From Chryseobacterium arachidis (GTDB taxonomy: Bacteria; Bacteroidota; Bacteroidia; Flavobacteriales; Weeksellaceae): DNA of 64,000 bases. The position numbers and the translations under genes are program-made. Shown in pieces: positions 35,201-44,624 of the stretch (the stretch's first letter is position 1; each line of letters begins with the position of its first letter). The notes beneath the pieces are model-generated. The model was not told the DNA's origin and did not search any database. It saw only the letters and a program-made list of their open reading frames with translations. The stretch spans positions 62,001 to 126,000 of the forward strand of contig NZ_FQUT01000001.1 of the NCBI RefSeq assembly GCF_900129245.1, written 5' to 3'.

Positions 35201-38200
35201 ACCGATGCCAATTCGGATGGATTGATGGATATTGTAAATAACGGAGAAGTTTGGTTTAATAAATATGATACTGTTTCAGGAAAATCTGAAATGACCAAGT
35301 ATTCCGAATATACAGAAAATATGGTTGTAAAAGCGAAAGCCATACAGAGCCATGTGATCTGTCCGGATCCAAAAGAATGCCCTATAGATCCCGAATATCC
35401 GCCCACTCCAATTGTTGATGTTGTAAAAGTGTGGATAGCACCGAAAGACGGATATATCAGATTTATAGATAATATTGTAATGGCATCGTATGGGACAATT
35501 CAAAATCCTCCACAGAGGATTTTTTATTCTGTAGAAATTCAACGTCCTGCTCCATTAGGAGTACAAAATAATAATGGAAACGGAAGAATTTATTTAACTG
35601 AGTTACATGCAGGAGACCCGATGCAAAATATCAACATTAGACGATATAATGATTATTATACTTCTATGCAATCATTTCCAGTTAATGCGGCTATTAATAG
35701 TTCAGAACAGCTATATGTAAGAAGTGGAGATAAAGTGTATGTAAGATTACATAAAAATACAGTTCAAGATTATCCCATAACCTCCGATCCAAATATAACT
35801 TATGTTGATACTAATGGAAACGACATTCCAAATACTTTTGAACTTTCACAAGGGTCATTTCAATTAAATAATGGAACCTATGGAACAAATATGCTCTTAA
35901 ATAATCTTATTGCACCAATTTATCTTGATGCCCAAGGAACAGCAACAATTAATGTAGAACGTGTTTTGTTAGGTGCTACAACCGATAAAATTACTTTTAG
36001 AATTGTAAAAGAAAATGCTGTTACGGGAGTAATTACCAATTTGGTACCTCCACAGGTATATCCGCAAAATGATTTTCTGTTTTTTACAGTACCTCAATCT
36101 CTGACTTTGGACGTTAATCCCTCTGAGCCTGTATATTTGAGATTCATAGTAGAGTCAGATTCACATACTAATTTTTTATCTAGTTGGAATGGTAAAATTA
36201 CTGTTGATTATAATGCAGTTACAACGGCCAATCCGAATACCCCAAATGTAAGTGTTAATTTCTCAGCTATTCCTGAGTATCCATCTTTTGCTGTAACACA
36301 ATTAAAATCAAAATTAGATATTTACAGTATTCCTAATAGTATCTTTTTTACATCAGATCATAATTTTGGTATACAGATTAACAAAAATATTACCAATTTT
36401 TCAAATCTGGGAACTGGATCATTCTACTATATTATAAAAAAGGGAAATCAGGTTCTTGGCAAAAGAAAAGTTGTTGTCTCACACACCAATAATATTCTTA
36501 TAGAGAAGGATATGGATACCGATGCTGATATTTCGGGGATCCTTCCAGTTAATTTTTTTACGGGGAATCCCACGTTAGCTACTGTTGGCACTGATCATTT
36601 GATAACGGTAGAGGTATACTGCAAAACGGGAGGAGACTACGCTTTATTTAATAAATATACAGAGTATTTTTCAGGAAATCCTTTCAATGTTTATTATGAT
36701 GATACAACGATGTATGGATCTACCTCGGCAACGGCTGTTAATACAGCAATGTATAATACAAAAACTCCTTTCTTCAAAAATTGGGGACAATTCTTATATA
36801 AACCTGGAAGTTTTTATGATTACACTTATGGGAATGTAATTGAAAACTCTGCCTTTTCATCTGCTGTTTCTACACAGAATACTTATACTGCATGTCAGAC
36901 AATAACTAATAATAATGCTGCTTTAGCCGAATGTATTTTAAATGCTACCAGCAATCCTAATTTAGGTAATAATACTGTTTCTCAATTAGTAGCTCCAATG
37001 AAACCACAGCTAACAAAGAGTGGGCGAGTTTCATTGGGAAAATGGGTAGGTGCAGGACCTAATCAATATTCATCAACATCAGGTTTTCAGGACGACGATA
37101 CAGTAAGTTATTTTTCTGACCCGGTTTCTAATGTTCCGGTTCCAACACCTGCTACTTATACTTCAGGGCAGTTGTCTGTGGATACAACGATGAAATCGAT
37201 CAATAAAATATATAAAAGCAGTTCAAAAAATACAACCAATGGCTTGAGCTATGGGATGGGAAGCGGTGGAAATTCTGAAACTGTCCTTTCGGGAGATCAG
37301 GGAAGTGTTGAAACACAAACCTTCTCAGATCTTAATGGAGATGGATATCCGGACATCATATATCCGGCGTCTGTTCAGTTTACTAATTCTACAGGAAGTT
37401 TGGAAGATGTAATGAGCTATAATACAGGAGATTTTCCAACAAATTCTGCGAGCTATCAGAGGATGAATTCCTTAGGTTTTTCTTATAATGCATTCTCTGT
37501 AACAGGAAGAATAGGAGCACAGGGGTCTAACGGAACGTCTACTCAATCTGACACAGGATTACCATGGTCGGGAGGAGGATCAGTAAGTGCAGGTATGAAT
37601 GATTATTATGATTCATATGATTCGGGAAAAACATTCTGGATGGATATTAATGGAGATGGACTTCCAGATAGGATAAAAAATGGCGGGGCATCCAATATGG
37701 CAGTAGCTTTAAACTTTGGAAAGAGTTTAGGTGGATATACTCCGGTCGACAACTTAATTACCTACCGATCTCATCCTAAGGGAAGCTTTAGTATTGGCAT
37801 AGGCGGAGCTTTGGGAGCTTCGGCAAATCTAGGTGCATTAAGTAGTTTCGGTTTTGGAATAAGTGCTAGTGCAGGAGCATCTGCTTCAAAAGGAACTGCA
37901 GAGGTAGTATATGAAGATGTAAATGGTGATGGGCTTATTGATATTCTTGAAATTGATAATTCTAACAATTCTACTTCAGTAAGATATAATTTAGGAAATA
38001 AATTTAATACTGCCGTTCCTTTGGTAAAAAGTGGAGGAAATATTGATTTTACTGATGAAACGCAATCATTTAACGGATCTCTTTCTTTCGGTGGAAACTA
38101 TATGTTTAATATAGGACCTATTACTCTTATTCCCCCAGTAGTAGCACTGATACTTTGGATTAAAGCAGGAGCAGGAGCAACAGTTAATTTAGGGATTAAT

Positions 38201-41200
38201 GTTTCTGAAACGAAAAAGGCATTTAAAGACATGAACGGTGACGGATTCACAGATGTTGTTCAGGATACTGACAGTGGATTGGTTGTTAATTATTCATTAA
38301 TAGGAAGAACCAATAAACTTAAATCAATTACCAATACATTTTCAAAAGGAAAATACTTGGTAGATTACGGATTTTCCAGAGCTAATTATAATAACCCACA
38401 TGCTAAGTTGGTTGTTAACAAAATTAGTGTAGTAGAACCGGATGTATTTTCTGCAAATTATACGACAGAATACGGGAATAAAATGCAAACCAATTATACT
38501 TTCCAGAACAGGAAGTATGACAGAAGAGAAAGAGACGATTTTGGGTTTGGTATTGTGGTAAAAGAGGAAATGAATAGTGGCACAGTTGCAAGGACTTCTA
38601 CTGACTATTATTTTACCAATAGTTATTTATTGAGTGGATTAATTAAGCAAAGTACAGTACAAGGAGATGGCGGAAGTTTGATGTCAGATATAAAGTACAA
38701 TTATAAACTTAGAAAATTTATCAATGATACATCAGAGATCGATTTAAGTTCAGATTTACCTTTAGATTATGACAGTGGGGGTAGGGAAGGTAGAAAAATG
38801 GGCATCGCTCTATTAGATGAAAAGGTAAAAACGATATTTGAAACAGGCGGTAGTATTACAACGACTGAAAAGTTTTCATATACACCGGAAGGTCTTATTT
38901 CAAAGTATCAATACACTAGTCCTTCTGCAACATATAATTCTAATATCACCTATCAGGCAGTTGCTAACAATATTATTGGTATTCCTGTACTTGTTGAAGT
39001 ATACGACGGAACTGCAACATCCACATTGCTGAGAAGAAGAAGAGCTTATAATATCAATTGGAATAACGGTAACGTAGGTACATATGCGGTTTTTAACGGG
39101 ACTAATGAAAGTGTTACCGATGTAGAATACAATTCTGTAGGAAATGTGAAAAAAGTGACCTATCCTGAAAATAACAGTGCACAGAGGTATTTCGTTGAGT
39201 ATACCTATGATGATACTGAAACAGGGAAATATGTTGTTCAGGTGAAAGATGTTTTCAATATCCAGTCAACAGCAAAATATAATCCGCTTTTTGATGTAGT
39301 AACGAGAAAGGTAGATACAGGAGGAAATGCCATGGTATTTTATTACGACGGCTTTGGAAGAACAAAATCCATTATGGGACCTAATGAGATTGCAAGTGGT
39401 TCTACTGTTCCTACCATTAGGTACAGATACTGGCTGGATCATGCAGGAATACCGAATAATGATGCGTCTGTAAAAATTTATAGAGCTTCAACATCTAATT
39501 TTGATCCTCAGTATGCTGGTATAAATAATACCATTATGACAGATACTTACTCGGACTTCCTTGGAAGAATCGTACAGGTGAAAAAAGATATTGAATTCTA
39601 TGGTGCTGAATCCAGATCAATATCGGGAAGAACAGTATATGACATTTTGGGAAGAGTGATCCGGCAACATCATCCAACAGTGGAAGGAATGGGAAATCAA
39701 AATTTAAATAGTAATTCGCTATCCTCTCCTTTTACCTCTTCAGCTTATGATAGCAAAGACAGGGTAATTACCTTTACGGATGAAGACGGGATTGATACTA
39801 ATACAACGTATGCTATCGACGGCGACCTGCTTAAAACGACAACCGAAATTTCAAATGAAAAGTCGGAATCTTATACCAATGCAGAAGGTAAGATTGTACA
39901 AAAAGATGATTATCTTAATACGCAACCACTGACAACTGCTTTTAAGTATAATACCATTGGGGAGCTTGTCAGTGTAAGAGATCCTGAGGGGATTGAAACT
40001 CAGTATTTCTATGATCTGGCAGGAAGACGTAAAAGCCAGATCCATCCGGATAAAGGAACAACTCTTTATGAATATGATCTGGCAGGAAATGTTATCAGAT
40101 TATCAACAGATAATTTGGTGAATGATTCCAGCATCAGCACACATCATATATTTTATAAATATGATTACAATAGGCTTACAGGAATTGTATTGCCGGATTT
40201 ACCTTCCGGGGACCCTAACCCAAATGAAGTGTATTACGAATATGGTCTTTCAACAGCAGGAAATAACGCCGGAAGAATTGTCTCAAAATATGACGGATCC
40301 GGGACAACCTCTTACGCGTACGGAAGAATGGGAGAAGTACTTTCTGAAGAAAGAACAGTAGTAGGACATAATATACCCACCATGTATTTTAAAACCTACT
40401 TCAACTACGACAGTTGGAATCGTATTACAAAGATTAAATATCCGGATGATGAGATTGTTTCTTATCATTATGATTTGGGAGGAAATCTTAAATCTGTGAA
40501 TAATAACTTCGGAGAAACCTATATTCAGAAGATTGATTATGATGGCTATGAACAGCGCACTATGATTAAATACGGAAATGGGACTTCCCAAAAATATACG
40601 TATAATATTCAGAATAGAAAGCTGCTGTTCTATAACCTGATCAATTCTTCCAATCAGCCGATGCTGAATAACATCTACGGATATGACGAGTTTAGTAATG
40701 TCACTACAATTAAAAATGATGCTTATCCCTTGTCTAACGGAATGGGAGGAGTATTCCATATGGATTTTACTTATGATACGTTGAACAGACTTGGAGGAAC
40801 TTCAACAAGAGATACTGTTTATCTGGAAGATATGGGCACTCAGCCTGTAAATCCTGCTTATATGGCTCCTACAAAAAATAATATTGAAATGGAGTATAAT
40901 AATGCAGGCGGAATCATTAGAAAAAAACAGCATCATGAAAGAGATCTGACAGTCATTCCTGAAAATACCTATCAGAACAAATACAAATATGTGGACGGAA
41001 CCCATAAGGTGGAAAAGGTAATGGATAGCTTTACAGGAAATGAAGAGTCATTTGTCTATGATTATAATGGTAATGCTGTGAAGCACAATGACAGTAATGG
41101 CACAAGATCTATGTTTTGGGACGAACAAGACAGGTTGAGAGCCTTTTACAATGACAACACAGGAATATACCAATACTATACCTATGACGATAAAGGTGAA

Positions 41201-42580
41201 AGGGTAATTAAGTATGGGCTGGAAGCTCCGGCACAGCTATATCAGAACGGAGCTCCTGTTCAGATTGATGATCTTAAAATGCTGGAATATAAAATTTATC
41301 CTAATCCTTATGTTACGGTAAGCTCTTCAGGACAGTATACAAAACATTATTTTGAAGGTTCCAAAAGATTTGCGAGCAGGGTACTGGATAATGCAGCCAT
41401 GTTTGAAGATCCGAGTATTCTGAATAAATCTGCAGCAAGCAAGACTGAAGAAAAAACACCGGATACAAAATCTGATTTCAGAGCGTATCTTGAAAAAGCA
41501 GGGCTTGGCAATGATATTTCTATAGAATTTAGAGAAATGTGGCAACGACCGGATTTATACTATCTGCATGGAGACCATCTGGGAACTGCTACATTTGTGA
41601 CCAATTCTTTTGGTGATGCAACACAATTTTTCCTAAATTTACCATTCGGGGAAACAATGTTGGAGCAAATGGATGGTTCTTACAACAATCCGTATAAGTT
41701 TAATGCAAAGGAATTGGATGAAGATACAGGATTGTACTATTATGGAGCGAGATATTATAATCCAAGGTTGAGTATTTGGTATGGTGTTGACCCGCTGGCG
41801 GAGAAGATGCCAAGCTGGTCGCCGTATGCTTTTTCATTCGATAACCCGATAAGATATGTGGATCCCGATGGACGTGAAGCAACTGATTGGTATCGTAATA
41901 AGAAAACCAATAATATAGAGTGGAAAGATACCAATAAAGAGGTTAAAGGTTATGAACATTTAGGTAAGAGTAATACAATTGGAGCTTCTGCGGATGGTAT
42001 TGATAGGATGTATTATTTACATGCTAATGGTTCTGCCACAGTAAAAACAGGTGATGCTAAAACTACTATTTTTCATGCAGAAGGTGGCGAATCTTTAAGT
42101 ATGATTTCAGGTGGTACAATTACAACTTCTCAAACAAGCGTAAGCGGTTTGTCTGTTCAAGGTGGAATTACTTTTGCACCATTAATTGCACCTGGTTTTA
42201 CTCTTTCAGCAGGATATGTTAAAGACTCCTATGGAGATGGAAAATTTTATTACTCGTATGGCAAAGCTATAGGTCTTAATATAGGAGTAGGATTTGATTT
42301 TACGCCAATTAAGACAACAGATAATGAGAGATTATTCAAAGTGGCAGATTTTGAAGGTTATGGGAATGCATATTCTGGAGGTATAGGCGCATCTGTTAGT
42401 TATGGTGGCACAACAGATACAAATACAACCTTTATGCAAAATATTAATCCAAATGCATGGGGCAAGAATAAGAACGGATATACTACGAATGGTGTTGGTT
42501 ATGGTATTGGTTTAGATGCAGGTGCTGCTTGGACAAGAACAAATACAAAATTTTTCACCCCATATAACAAAAAGAAATGA
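32252..42580 (+). CDS. Giant SpvB/TcdB-RHS polymorphic toxin
   Basis: This 3442-residue protein has a signal peptide (about 1-30), a long adhesin-like N-terminus, and an SpvB-type domain from about residue 470 (YPIRVPAGLGGLQPSLSIGY, GWMGDGWNINGLSAI). Six calcium-type FG-GAP motifs (DxNxDGxxD) lie near residues 898, 984, 1692, 1797, 1888 and 1993. A TcdB-like middle part and a long YD/RHS repeat shell run from about 2300. The RHS core closes at about 3100-3207 with YLHGDHLGTATFVTNSFG, GLYYYGARYYNPRLSIW and NPIRYVDPDG. After DPDG comes a unique glycine-rich tip of about 235 residues (DWYRNKKTNNIEWKD onward) with no recognised catalytic motif. The shell should encapsulate and release the tip. 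It overlaps the next gene by four bases (ATGA), typical of toxin-immunity pairs. Confidence 0.9.
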   Translation: MKIQTNKSFSFKRSISIVCFFASMFIFAGFTKEDRQKVRSFKLRMMDKYIYHSESNDVNLPEYSKSKNQGHRNPDIIEKTNQDSFPNKILSNTTFYGNENLDNIFASEEKQGIIGEFSEDESDNVSDNFFTIVIPEIKKQNTKAYLVYDLFGLDSYHSVSRSINKNIAFGGDIIVANSKWSLQKEEIALNSLEKGKNTILFTSSLNGVKYKVKNVKIVFENNFKLSDNISSLLSGNNLYIKGVENGSVNIKGKAVSSVKGEYEALLNLTEEDKDKGFVTITTSNGIKEYKFPESKSSFKTLSEERFAPLVINISKDAEYTNTYEGTTISVEKNSVENTAHVQVLKLRKKDYPAISREIKSMTVNSGAYRLENRSGELTKSMIFSFPYDEKKLGARSAKELKAFYFDYTSKKWKVDPTSKVDTEKKVVIVETKGDTDYINGVISVPESSQLEAFAPTSISGLKAADPTAGLQLMEVPTATQKGDANANYPIRVPAGLGGLQPSLSIGYSSGGGNGWMGDGWNINGLSAITVDTRWGTPTFNSDKETELYSLDGEMLVYPNTYLPHRHNDVSESNTAITTEKQLRTAYTDAGNNQVKKFYLRKNHDFTLIERIGTSPSNYTWKVTSTDGTKRYYGGSGDSVLSGVGGVAHWGLRLIEDAHGNTIKFTYYNESAGGGTFFQVKKIEYGKNYDYTVNFNRQVSITRKDISVNAKQGFARVEPYLLNDIEVKYKTELVRTYKMDYIEGEFFKTLLKRIYIVPNNPCTTTLPMNKTIANKERDMDDGTGGNGGTDGGIEPTCNEISDSYTFEYYNDVKDGQGNVRLFGADTYINFQNDKQAYSGIINNLKPSKINGNISSETGINFRPAAGLNFYTPSSDAYGHLMFGFPFGNSSSKARNAQQLVDFNGDGIQDMIYRVPNEGLFLRTGQLDSGGNLSFLGSKFIGNYNGGDFSFTETKTTSSGWDMGAIIYSRSQIGSSSTSTTKTYLTDANSDGLMDIVNNGEVWFNKYDTVSGKSEMTKYSEYTENMVVKAKAIQSHVICPDPKECPIDPEYPPTPIVDVVKVWIAPKDGYIRFIDNIVMASYGTIQNPPQRIFYSVEIQRPAPLGVQNNNGNGRIYLTELHAGDPMQNINIRRYNDYYTSMQSFPVNAAINSSEQLYVRSGDKVYVRLHKNTVQDYPITSDPNITYVDTNGNDIPNTFELSQGSFQLNNGTYGTNMLLNNLIAPIYLDAQGTATINVERVLLGATTDKITFRIVKENAVTGVITNLVPPQVYPQNDFLFFTVPQSLTLDVNPSEPVYLRFIVESDSHTNFLSSWNGKITVDYNAVTTANPNTPNVSVNFSAIPEYPSFAVTQLKSKLDIYSIPNSIFFTSDHNFGIQINKNITNFSNLGTGSFYYIIKKGNQVLGKRKVVVSHTNNILIEKDMDTDADISGILPVNFFTGNPTLATVGTDHLITVEVYCKTGGDYALFNKYTEYFSGNPFNVYYDDTTMYGSTSATAVNTAMYNTKTPFFKNWGQFLYKPGSFYDYTYGNVIENSAFSSAVSTQNTYTACQTITNNNAALAECILNATSNPNLGNNTVSQLVAPMKPQLTKSGRVSLGKWVGAGPNQYSSTSGFQDDDTVSYFSDPVSNVPVPTPATYTSGQLSVDTTMKSINKIYKSSSKNTTNGLSYGMGSGGNSETVLSGDQGSVETQTFSDLNGDGYPDIIYPASVQFTNSTGSLEDVMSYNTGDFPTNSASYQRMNSLGFSYNAFSVTGRIGAQGSNGTSTQSDTGLPWSGGGSVSAGMNDYYDSYDSGKTFWMDINGDGLPDRIKNGGASNMAVALNFGKSLGGYTPVDNLITYRSHPKGSFSIGIGGALGASANLGALSSFGFGISASAGASASKGTAEVVYEDVNGDGLIDILEIDNSNNSTSVRYNLGNKFNTAVPLVKSGGNIDFTDETQSFNGSLSFGGNYMFNIGPITLIPPVVALILWIKAGAGATVNLGINVSETKKAFKDMNGDGFTDVVQDTDSGLVVNYSLIGRTNKLKSITNTFSKGKYLVDYGFSRANYNNPHAKLVVNKISVVEPDVFSANYTTEYGNKMQTNYTFQNRKYDRRERDDFGFGIVVKEEMNSGTVARTSTDYYFTNSYLLSGLIKQSTVQGDGGSLMSDIKYNYKLRKFINDTSEIDLSSDLPLDYDSGGREGRKMGIALLDEKVKTIFETGGSITTTEKFSYTPEGLISKYQYTSPSATYNSNITYQAVANNIIGIPVLVEVYDGTATSTLLRRRRAYNINWNNGNVGTYAVFNGTNESVTDVEYNSVGNVKKVTYPENNSAQRYFVEYTYDDTETGKYVVQVKDVFNIQSTAKYNPLFDVVTRKVDTGGNAMVFYYDGFGRTKSIMGPNEIASGSTVPTIRYRYWLDHAGIPNNDASVKIYRASTSNFDPQYAGINNTIMTDTYSDFLGRIVQVKKDIEFYGAESRSISGRTVYDILGRVIRQHHPTVEGMGNQNLNSNSLSSPFTSSAYDSKDRVITFTDEDGIDTNTTYAIDGDLLKTTTEISNEKSESYTNAEGKIVQKDDYLNTQPLTTAFKYNTIGELVSVRDPEGIETQYFYDLAGRRKSQIHPDKGTTLYEYDLAGNVIRLSTDNLVNDSSISTHHIFYKYDYNRLTGIVLPDLPSGDPNPNEVYYEYGLSTAGNNAGRIVSKYDGSGTTSYAYGRMGEVLSEERTVVGHNIPTMYFKTYFNYDSWNRITKIKYPDDEIVSYHYDLGGNLKSVNNNFGETYIQKIDYDGYEQRTMIKYGNGTSQKYTYNIQNRKLLFYNLINSSNQPMLNNIYGYDEFSNVTTIKNDAYPLSNGMGGVFHMDFTYDTLNRLGGTSTRDTVYLEDMGTQPVNPAYMAPTKNNIEMEYNNAGGIIRKKQHHERDLTVIPENTYQNKYKYVDGTHKVEKVMDSFTGNEESFVYDYNGNAVKHNDSNGTRSMFWDEQDRLRAFYNDNTGIYQYYTYDDKGERVIKYGLEAPAQLYQNGAPVQIDDLKMLEYKIYPNPYVTVSSSGQYTKHYFEGSKRFASRVLDNAAMFEDPSILNKSAASKTEEKTPDTKSDFRAYLEKAGLGNDISIEFREMWQRPDLYYLHGDHLGTATFVTNSFGDATQFFLNLPFGETMLEQMDGSYNNPYKFNAKELDEDTGLYYYGARYYNPRLSIWYGVDPLAEKMPSWSPYAFSFDNPIRYVDPDGREATDWYRNKKTNNIEWKDTNKEVKGYEHLGKSNTIGASADGIDRMYYLHANGSATVKTGDAKTTIFHAEGGESLSMISGGTITTSQTSVSGLSVQGGITFAPLIAPGFTLSAGYVKDSYGDGKFYYSYGKAIGLNIGVGFDFTPIKTTDNERLFKVADFEGYGNAYSGGIGASVSYGGTTDTNTTFMQNINPNAWGKNKNGYTTNGVGYGIGLDAGAAWTRTNTKFFTPYNKKK
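41612..41829 (+). repeat. RHS core-end repeat, copy 1 (within the giant gene)
   Basis: This 218-base segment, coding GDATQFFLNLPFGETMLEQ through WSPYA, recurs nearly unchanged at 43262-43480 and 44838-45050. Coding sequence downstream of each copy is unrelated. These are the likely recombination arms for swapping toxin tips. Confidence 0.9.
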
Positions 42581-42966
42581 TGCTTTTCAATAAAAAATAT
42601 CCTCGTTTAATCTTAGTTATATCCGTTATTATTTTAAGTGTTTTTACTTTTATTTTTATTTATTTTAAAAATACTCCAATAAATAATGAAAATCTTAATC
42701 AACTTCTTTTTAAAAAGATAAAAGATAAATCAGTTAATTCTGTAATTACAAATAAAAGTATTGATTTTAGTAACCATGGAGCTACATATGTTGTATTTGG
42801 AAGAGATAGTTTACCAACCCATACAGGTTGGGATGAAAAAATTGAGATAGGAGATTCAATAATAAAACCAAAAGGTTCTCTAAAGTTGGTTATTAAAAAT
42901 AATTTTAAAACAGACACTTTGGACTATGAAAATAATCAAGAAGAAATACTAACAACTAATTTCTAA
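42577..42966 (+). CDS. Putative immunity protein for the main toxin tip
   Basis: This 129-residue protein has one N-terminal membrane helix (LILVISVIILSVFTFIFIYF, about residues 11-30), and the remaining 95 residues should be periplasmic. The start overlaps the toxin stop (ATGA), implying translational coupling. I recognise no domain. Position, size and overlap argue for immunity. The periplasmic body suggests the toxin acts in or through the envelope. It is followed at once by a strong terminator, ending the operon. Confidence 0.65.
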   Translation: MMLFNKKYPRLILVISVIILSVFTFIFIYFKNTPINNENLNQLLFKKIKDKSVNSVITNKSIDFSNHGATYVVFGRDSLPTHTGWDEKIEIGDSIIKPKGSLKLVIKNNFKTDTLDYENNQEEILTTNF

Positions 42967-42967
42967 T

Positions 42968-43007
42968 AAAAAAGAGGCTATCTCACTTTTGAGACCGCCT
43001 CTTTTTT
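42968..43007 (+). terminator. Terminator after the main toxin-immunity pair
   Basis: AAAAAAGAGGC (42968-42978) pairs with GCCTCTTTTTT (42997-43007). The interior TCTC/GAGA pairing strengthens it. It starts one base after the immunity gene stop. Confidence 0.85.
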
Positions 43008-43072
43008 ATATTGCAAGAGCCTTAGAAAGCGTTTCCCCTGCTGGTGCGAGTGTCTCGCTCGTTCCAACAATA

Positions 43073-43110
43073 AACCAAAGCCACTCTTCAAGGTGGCTTT
43101 GGTTATTTTA
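43073..43110 (+). terminator. Second terminator-like hairpin
   Basis: AACCAAAGCCAC (43073-43084) and GTGGCTTTGGTT (43093-43104) form a perfect 12-bp stem followed by ATTTTA. It may be a relic of another cassette. Confidence 0.75.
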
Positions 43111-43261
43111 CAGTGTTGCAATATTTTGTTGCAGATAAATTTTAAAAATTTTTGAAATGAAAGTTTCAATAAGTTTTAAGAAAATATTTTTCTTCTCTAT
43201 TAATTTCGTTAATAAGCTTTAGATTATCTAGAGAATATGGTGTAGTGTTGCCAATTTTCAA

Positions 43262-43480
43262 GGTGATGCAACACAATTTTTCTTAAATTTACCATTCGGG
43301 GAAACAATGTTGGAACAGATGGATGGATCTTATAATAATCCGTATAAATTTAATGCTAAAGAATTGGATGAAGATACAGGACTGTATTATTATGGAGCGA
43401 GATATTATAATCCAAGGTTGAGTATTTGGTATGGGGTTGATCCACTAGCAGTAAAAATGCCGAATTGGTCGCCGTATGCA
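43262..43480 (+). repeat. RHS core-end repeat, copy 2
   Basis: It begins GGTGATGCAACACAATTTTT exactly as in copy 1 and stays in the same reading frame as the orphan coding region. The homology starts abruptly at 43262. Confidence 0.9.
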
Positions 43481-44212
43481 TATACGTTTGATAATCCAGT
43501 AAGATTTACCGATCCAGACGGAATGGCACCGAAAGATATAATTTATTTAAATAATGATGGTAGTATTAACAGAGTTGTTAATAATGGGTCTAAATATATT
43601 ACCTTGGTTCATAATAATAAATCTTTATTACTAGGAAATCTTCCCATGTCGAATGCTTATGGGTTTAATATGAAAGCAAGTAAAAATGTTATTGCCTATT
43701 ATGCTTCAAAAATTGGGGCGACAAATATTAGCACGACATCGGAAAGAAGTAATAACTCTACCGCATATTATAACAATGATGGAGGTATTGTTTTTAATGC
43801 TCAGAAGAATGGCTATCTTCATCCTATGGTAAACAATAAATATGATTTAATGAATATTACATATCATGAAAACATGCATAAATACGACGATTATCATAAT
43901 ATTGAATCTTCAACTTTTTATTCTCATGCCGTGGTTGCTAATAAAGCTGTTAGTCATTGGACATTTAAAGAATCATCAAGAGCTCATCAAGAAGGTGAAG
44001 TGGGATATTTTTCACAATTAATAATGAATTCATATTATCAAGAGGGAAATACAGAAAGAGCAGATGATTTAATAAAAGATTTTAATAATAACAATTCAGG
44101 TTATTCATTATTATTTGATAAATCAGATGGAAAAATGTACATCAATACCCCAGATAATAAAACTAAATCTATAATATATGAAAAATCTAATAGTGCTCCT
44201 AATCTTAAATAG
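43307..44212 (+). CDS. Orphan RHS C-terminal module with zinc-metallopeptidase-like tip
   Basis: This 301-residue frame starts at an ATG inside the RHS repeat (MLEQMDGSYNNPYKFNAKEL), so it has only the last 72 residues of an RHS core up to VRFTDPDG, then a different tip of about 230 residues. The tip contains NITYHENMHKYDDYH, an HExxH zinc-peptidase motif (His187, Glu188, His191), and a later HQEGEVGYF that could supply further ligands. It lacks the shell, a signal peptide and a clear promoter, so it is likely a silent donor cassette for the upstream gene, as with orphan rhs-CT modules in enterobacteria. It overlaps the next lipoprotein gene by 35 bases. Confidence 0.75.
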   Translation: MLEQMDGSYNNPYKFNAKELDEDTGLYYYGARYYNPRLSIWYGVDPLAVKMPNWSPYAYTFDNPVRFTDPDGMAPKDIIYLNNDGSINRVVNNGSKYITLVHNNKSLLLGNLPMSNAYGFNMKASKNVIAYYASKIGATNISTTSERSNNSTAYYNNDGGIVFNAQKNGYLHPMVNNKYDLMNITYHENMHKYDDYHNIESSTFYSHAVVANKAVSHWTFKESSRAHQEGEVGYFSQLIMNSYYQEGNTERADDLIKDFNNNNSGYSLLFDKSDGKMYINTPDNKTKSIIYEKSNSAPNLK

Positions 44213-44606
44213 TTTTTTATTATCTAGCTGTACCAAAAGTTCATTAGAACAAAAAATAACAGAAAAAAATAGTTTTTGGTATATTTACGCATCCAACAAA
44301 GAAGAAAACATTTATGAAAATATTAATTATGGATACAAATTTTATCCTGATGGAAGTATTGATTATAAGGGTTTTGATTTTTCAACCAACTCTTTAAAGA
44401 ATTTCAGAATGGATGACGTTAAGCAGATTATGAAATGGAATTATCAACAAAAAGATAATGTTCTGAAAATAGAAAATAAGACATATGATGTATTAAAGTT
44501 TAAAGAAGATACTTTAATATTACAATACTCCAATGACAAAAAGAAAAGGATTTTAATTAATCTACAAACTAATAATCCAACTAAACTAAAGTCATTTAGA
44601 TTATAG
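44178..44606 (+). CDS. Putative immunity lipoprotein of orphan module 2
   Basis: This 142-residue protein starts MKNLIVLLILNSFLLSSCTK with lipobox LSSC. The mature part (NSFWYIYASNKEENIYENIN, YGYKFYPDGSIDYKGFDFS) is beta-rich with no named domain. The start lies within the end of the orphan toxin frame, the close coupling expected of an immunity gene. As a lipoprotein it would protect in the periplasm, which fits a secreted peptidase-type toxin. Confidence 0.65.
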   Translation: MKNLIVLLILNSFLLSSCTKSSLEQKITEKNSFWYIYASNKEENIYENINYGYKFYPDGSIDYKGFDFSTNSLKNFRMDDVKQIMKWNYQQKDNVLKIENKTYDVLKFKEDTLILQYSNDKKKRILINLQTNNPTKLKSFRL

Positions 44607-44624
44607 AATAAAAAGGCTGGGTAA

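Larger units (their letters stand above)
42967..43306. other. 340-base region between cassette 1 and orphan module 2
   Basis: It contains two terminators (42968, 43073), a small GCGAG/CTCGC hairpin (43047-43059) and the start of RHS repeat copy 2 at 43262. The frame of the repeat is open only from 43232 and has no start before 43307. No promoter was recognised. Confidence 0.6.

Noticed and set aside
43020..43110. tRNA-like folding in the spacer with several hairpins
   Set aside because: No cloverleaf with T-loop and acceptor pairing could be drawn; the hairpins are terminator-like.
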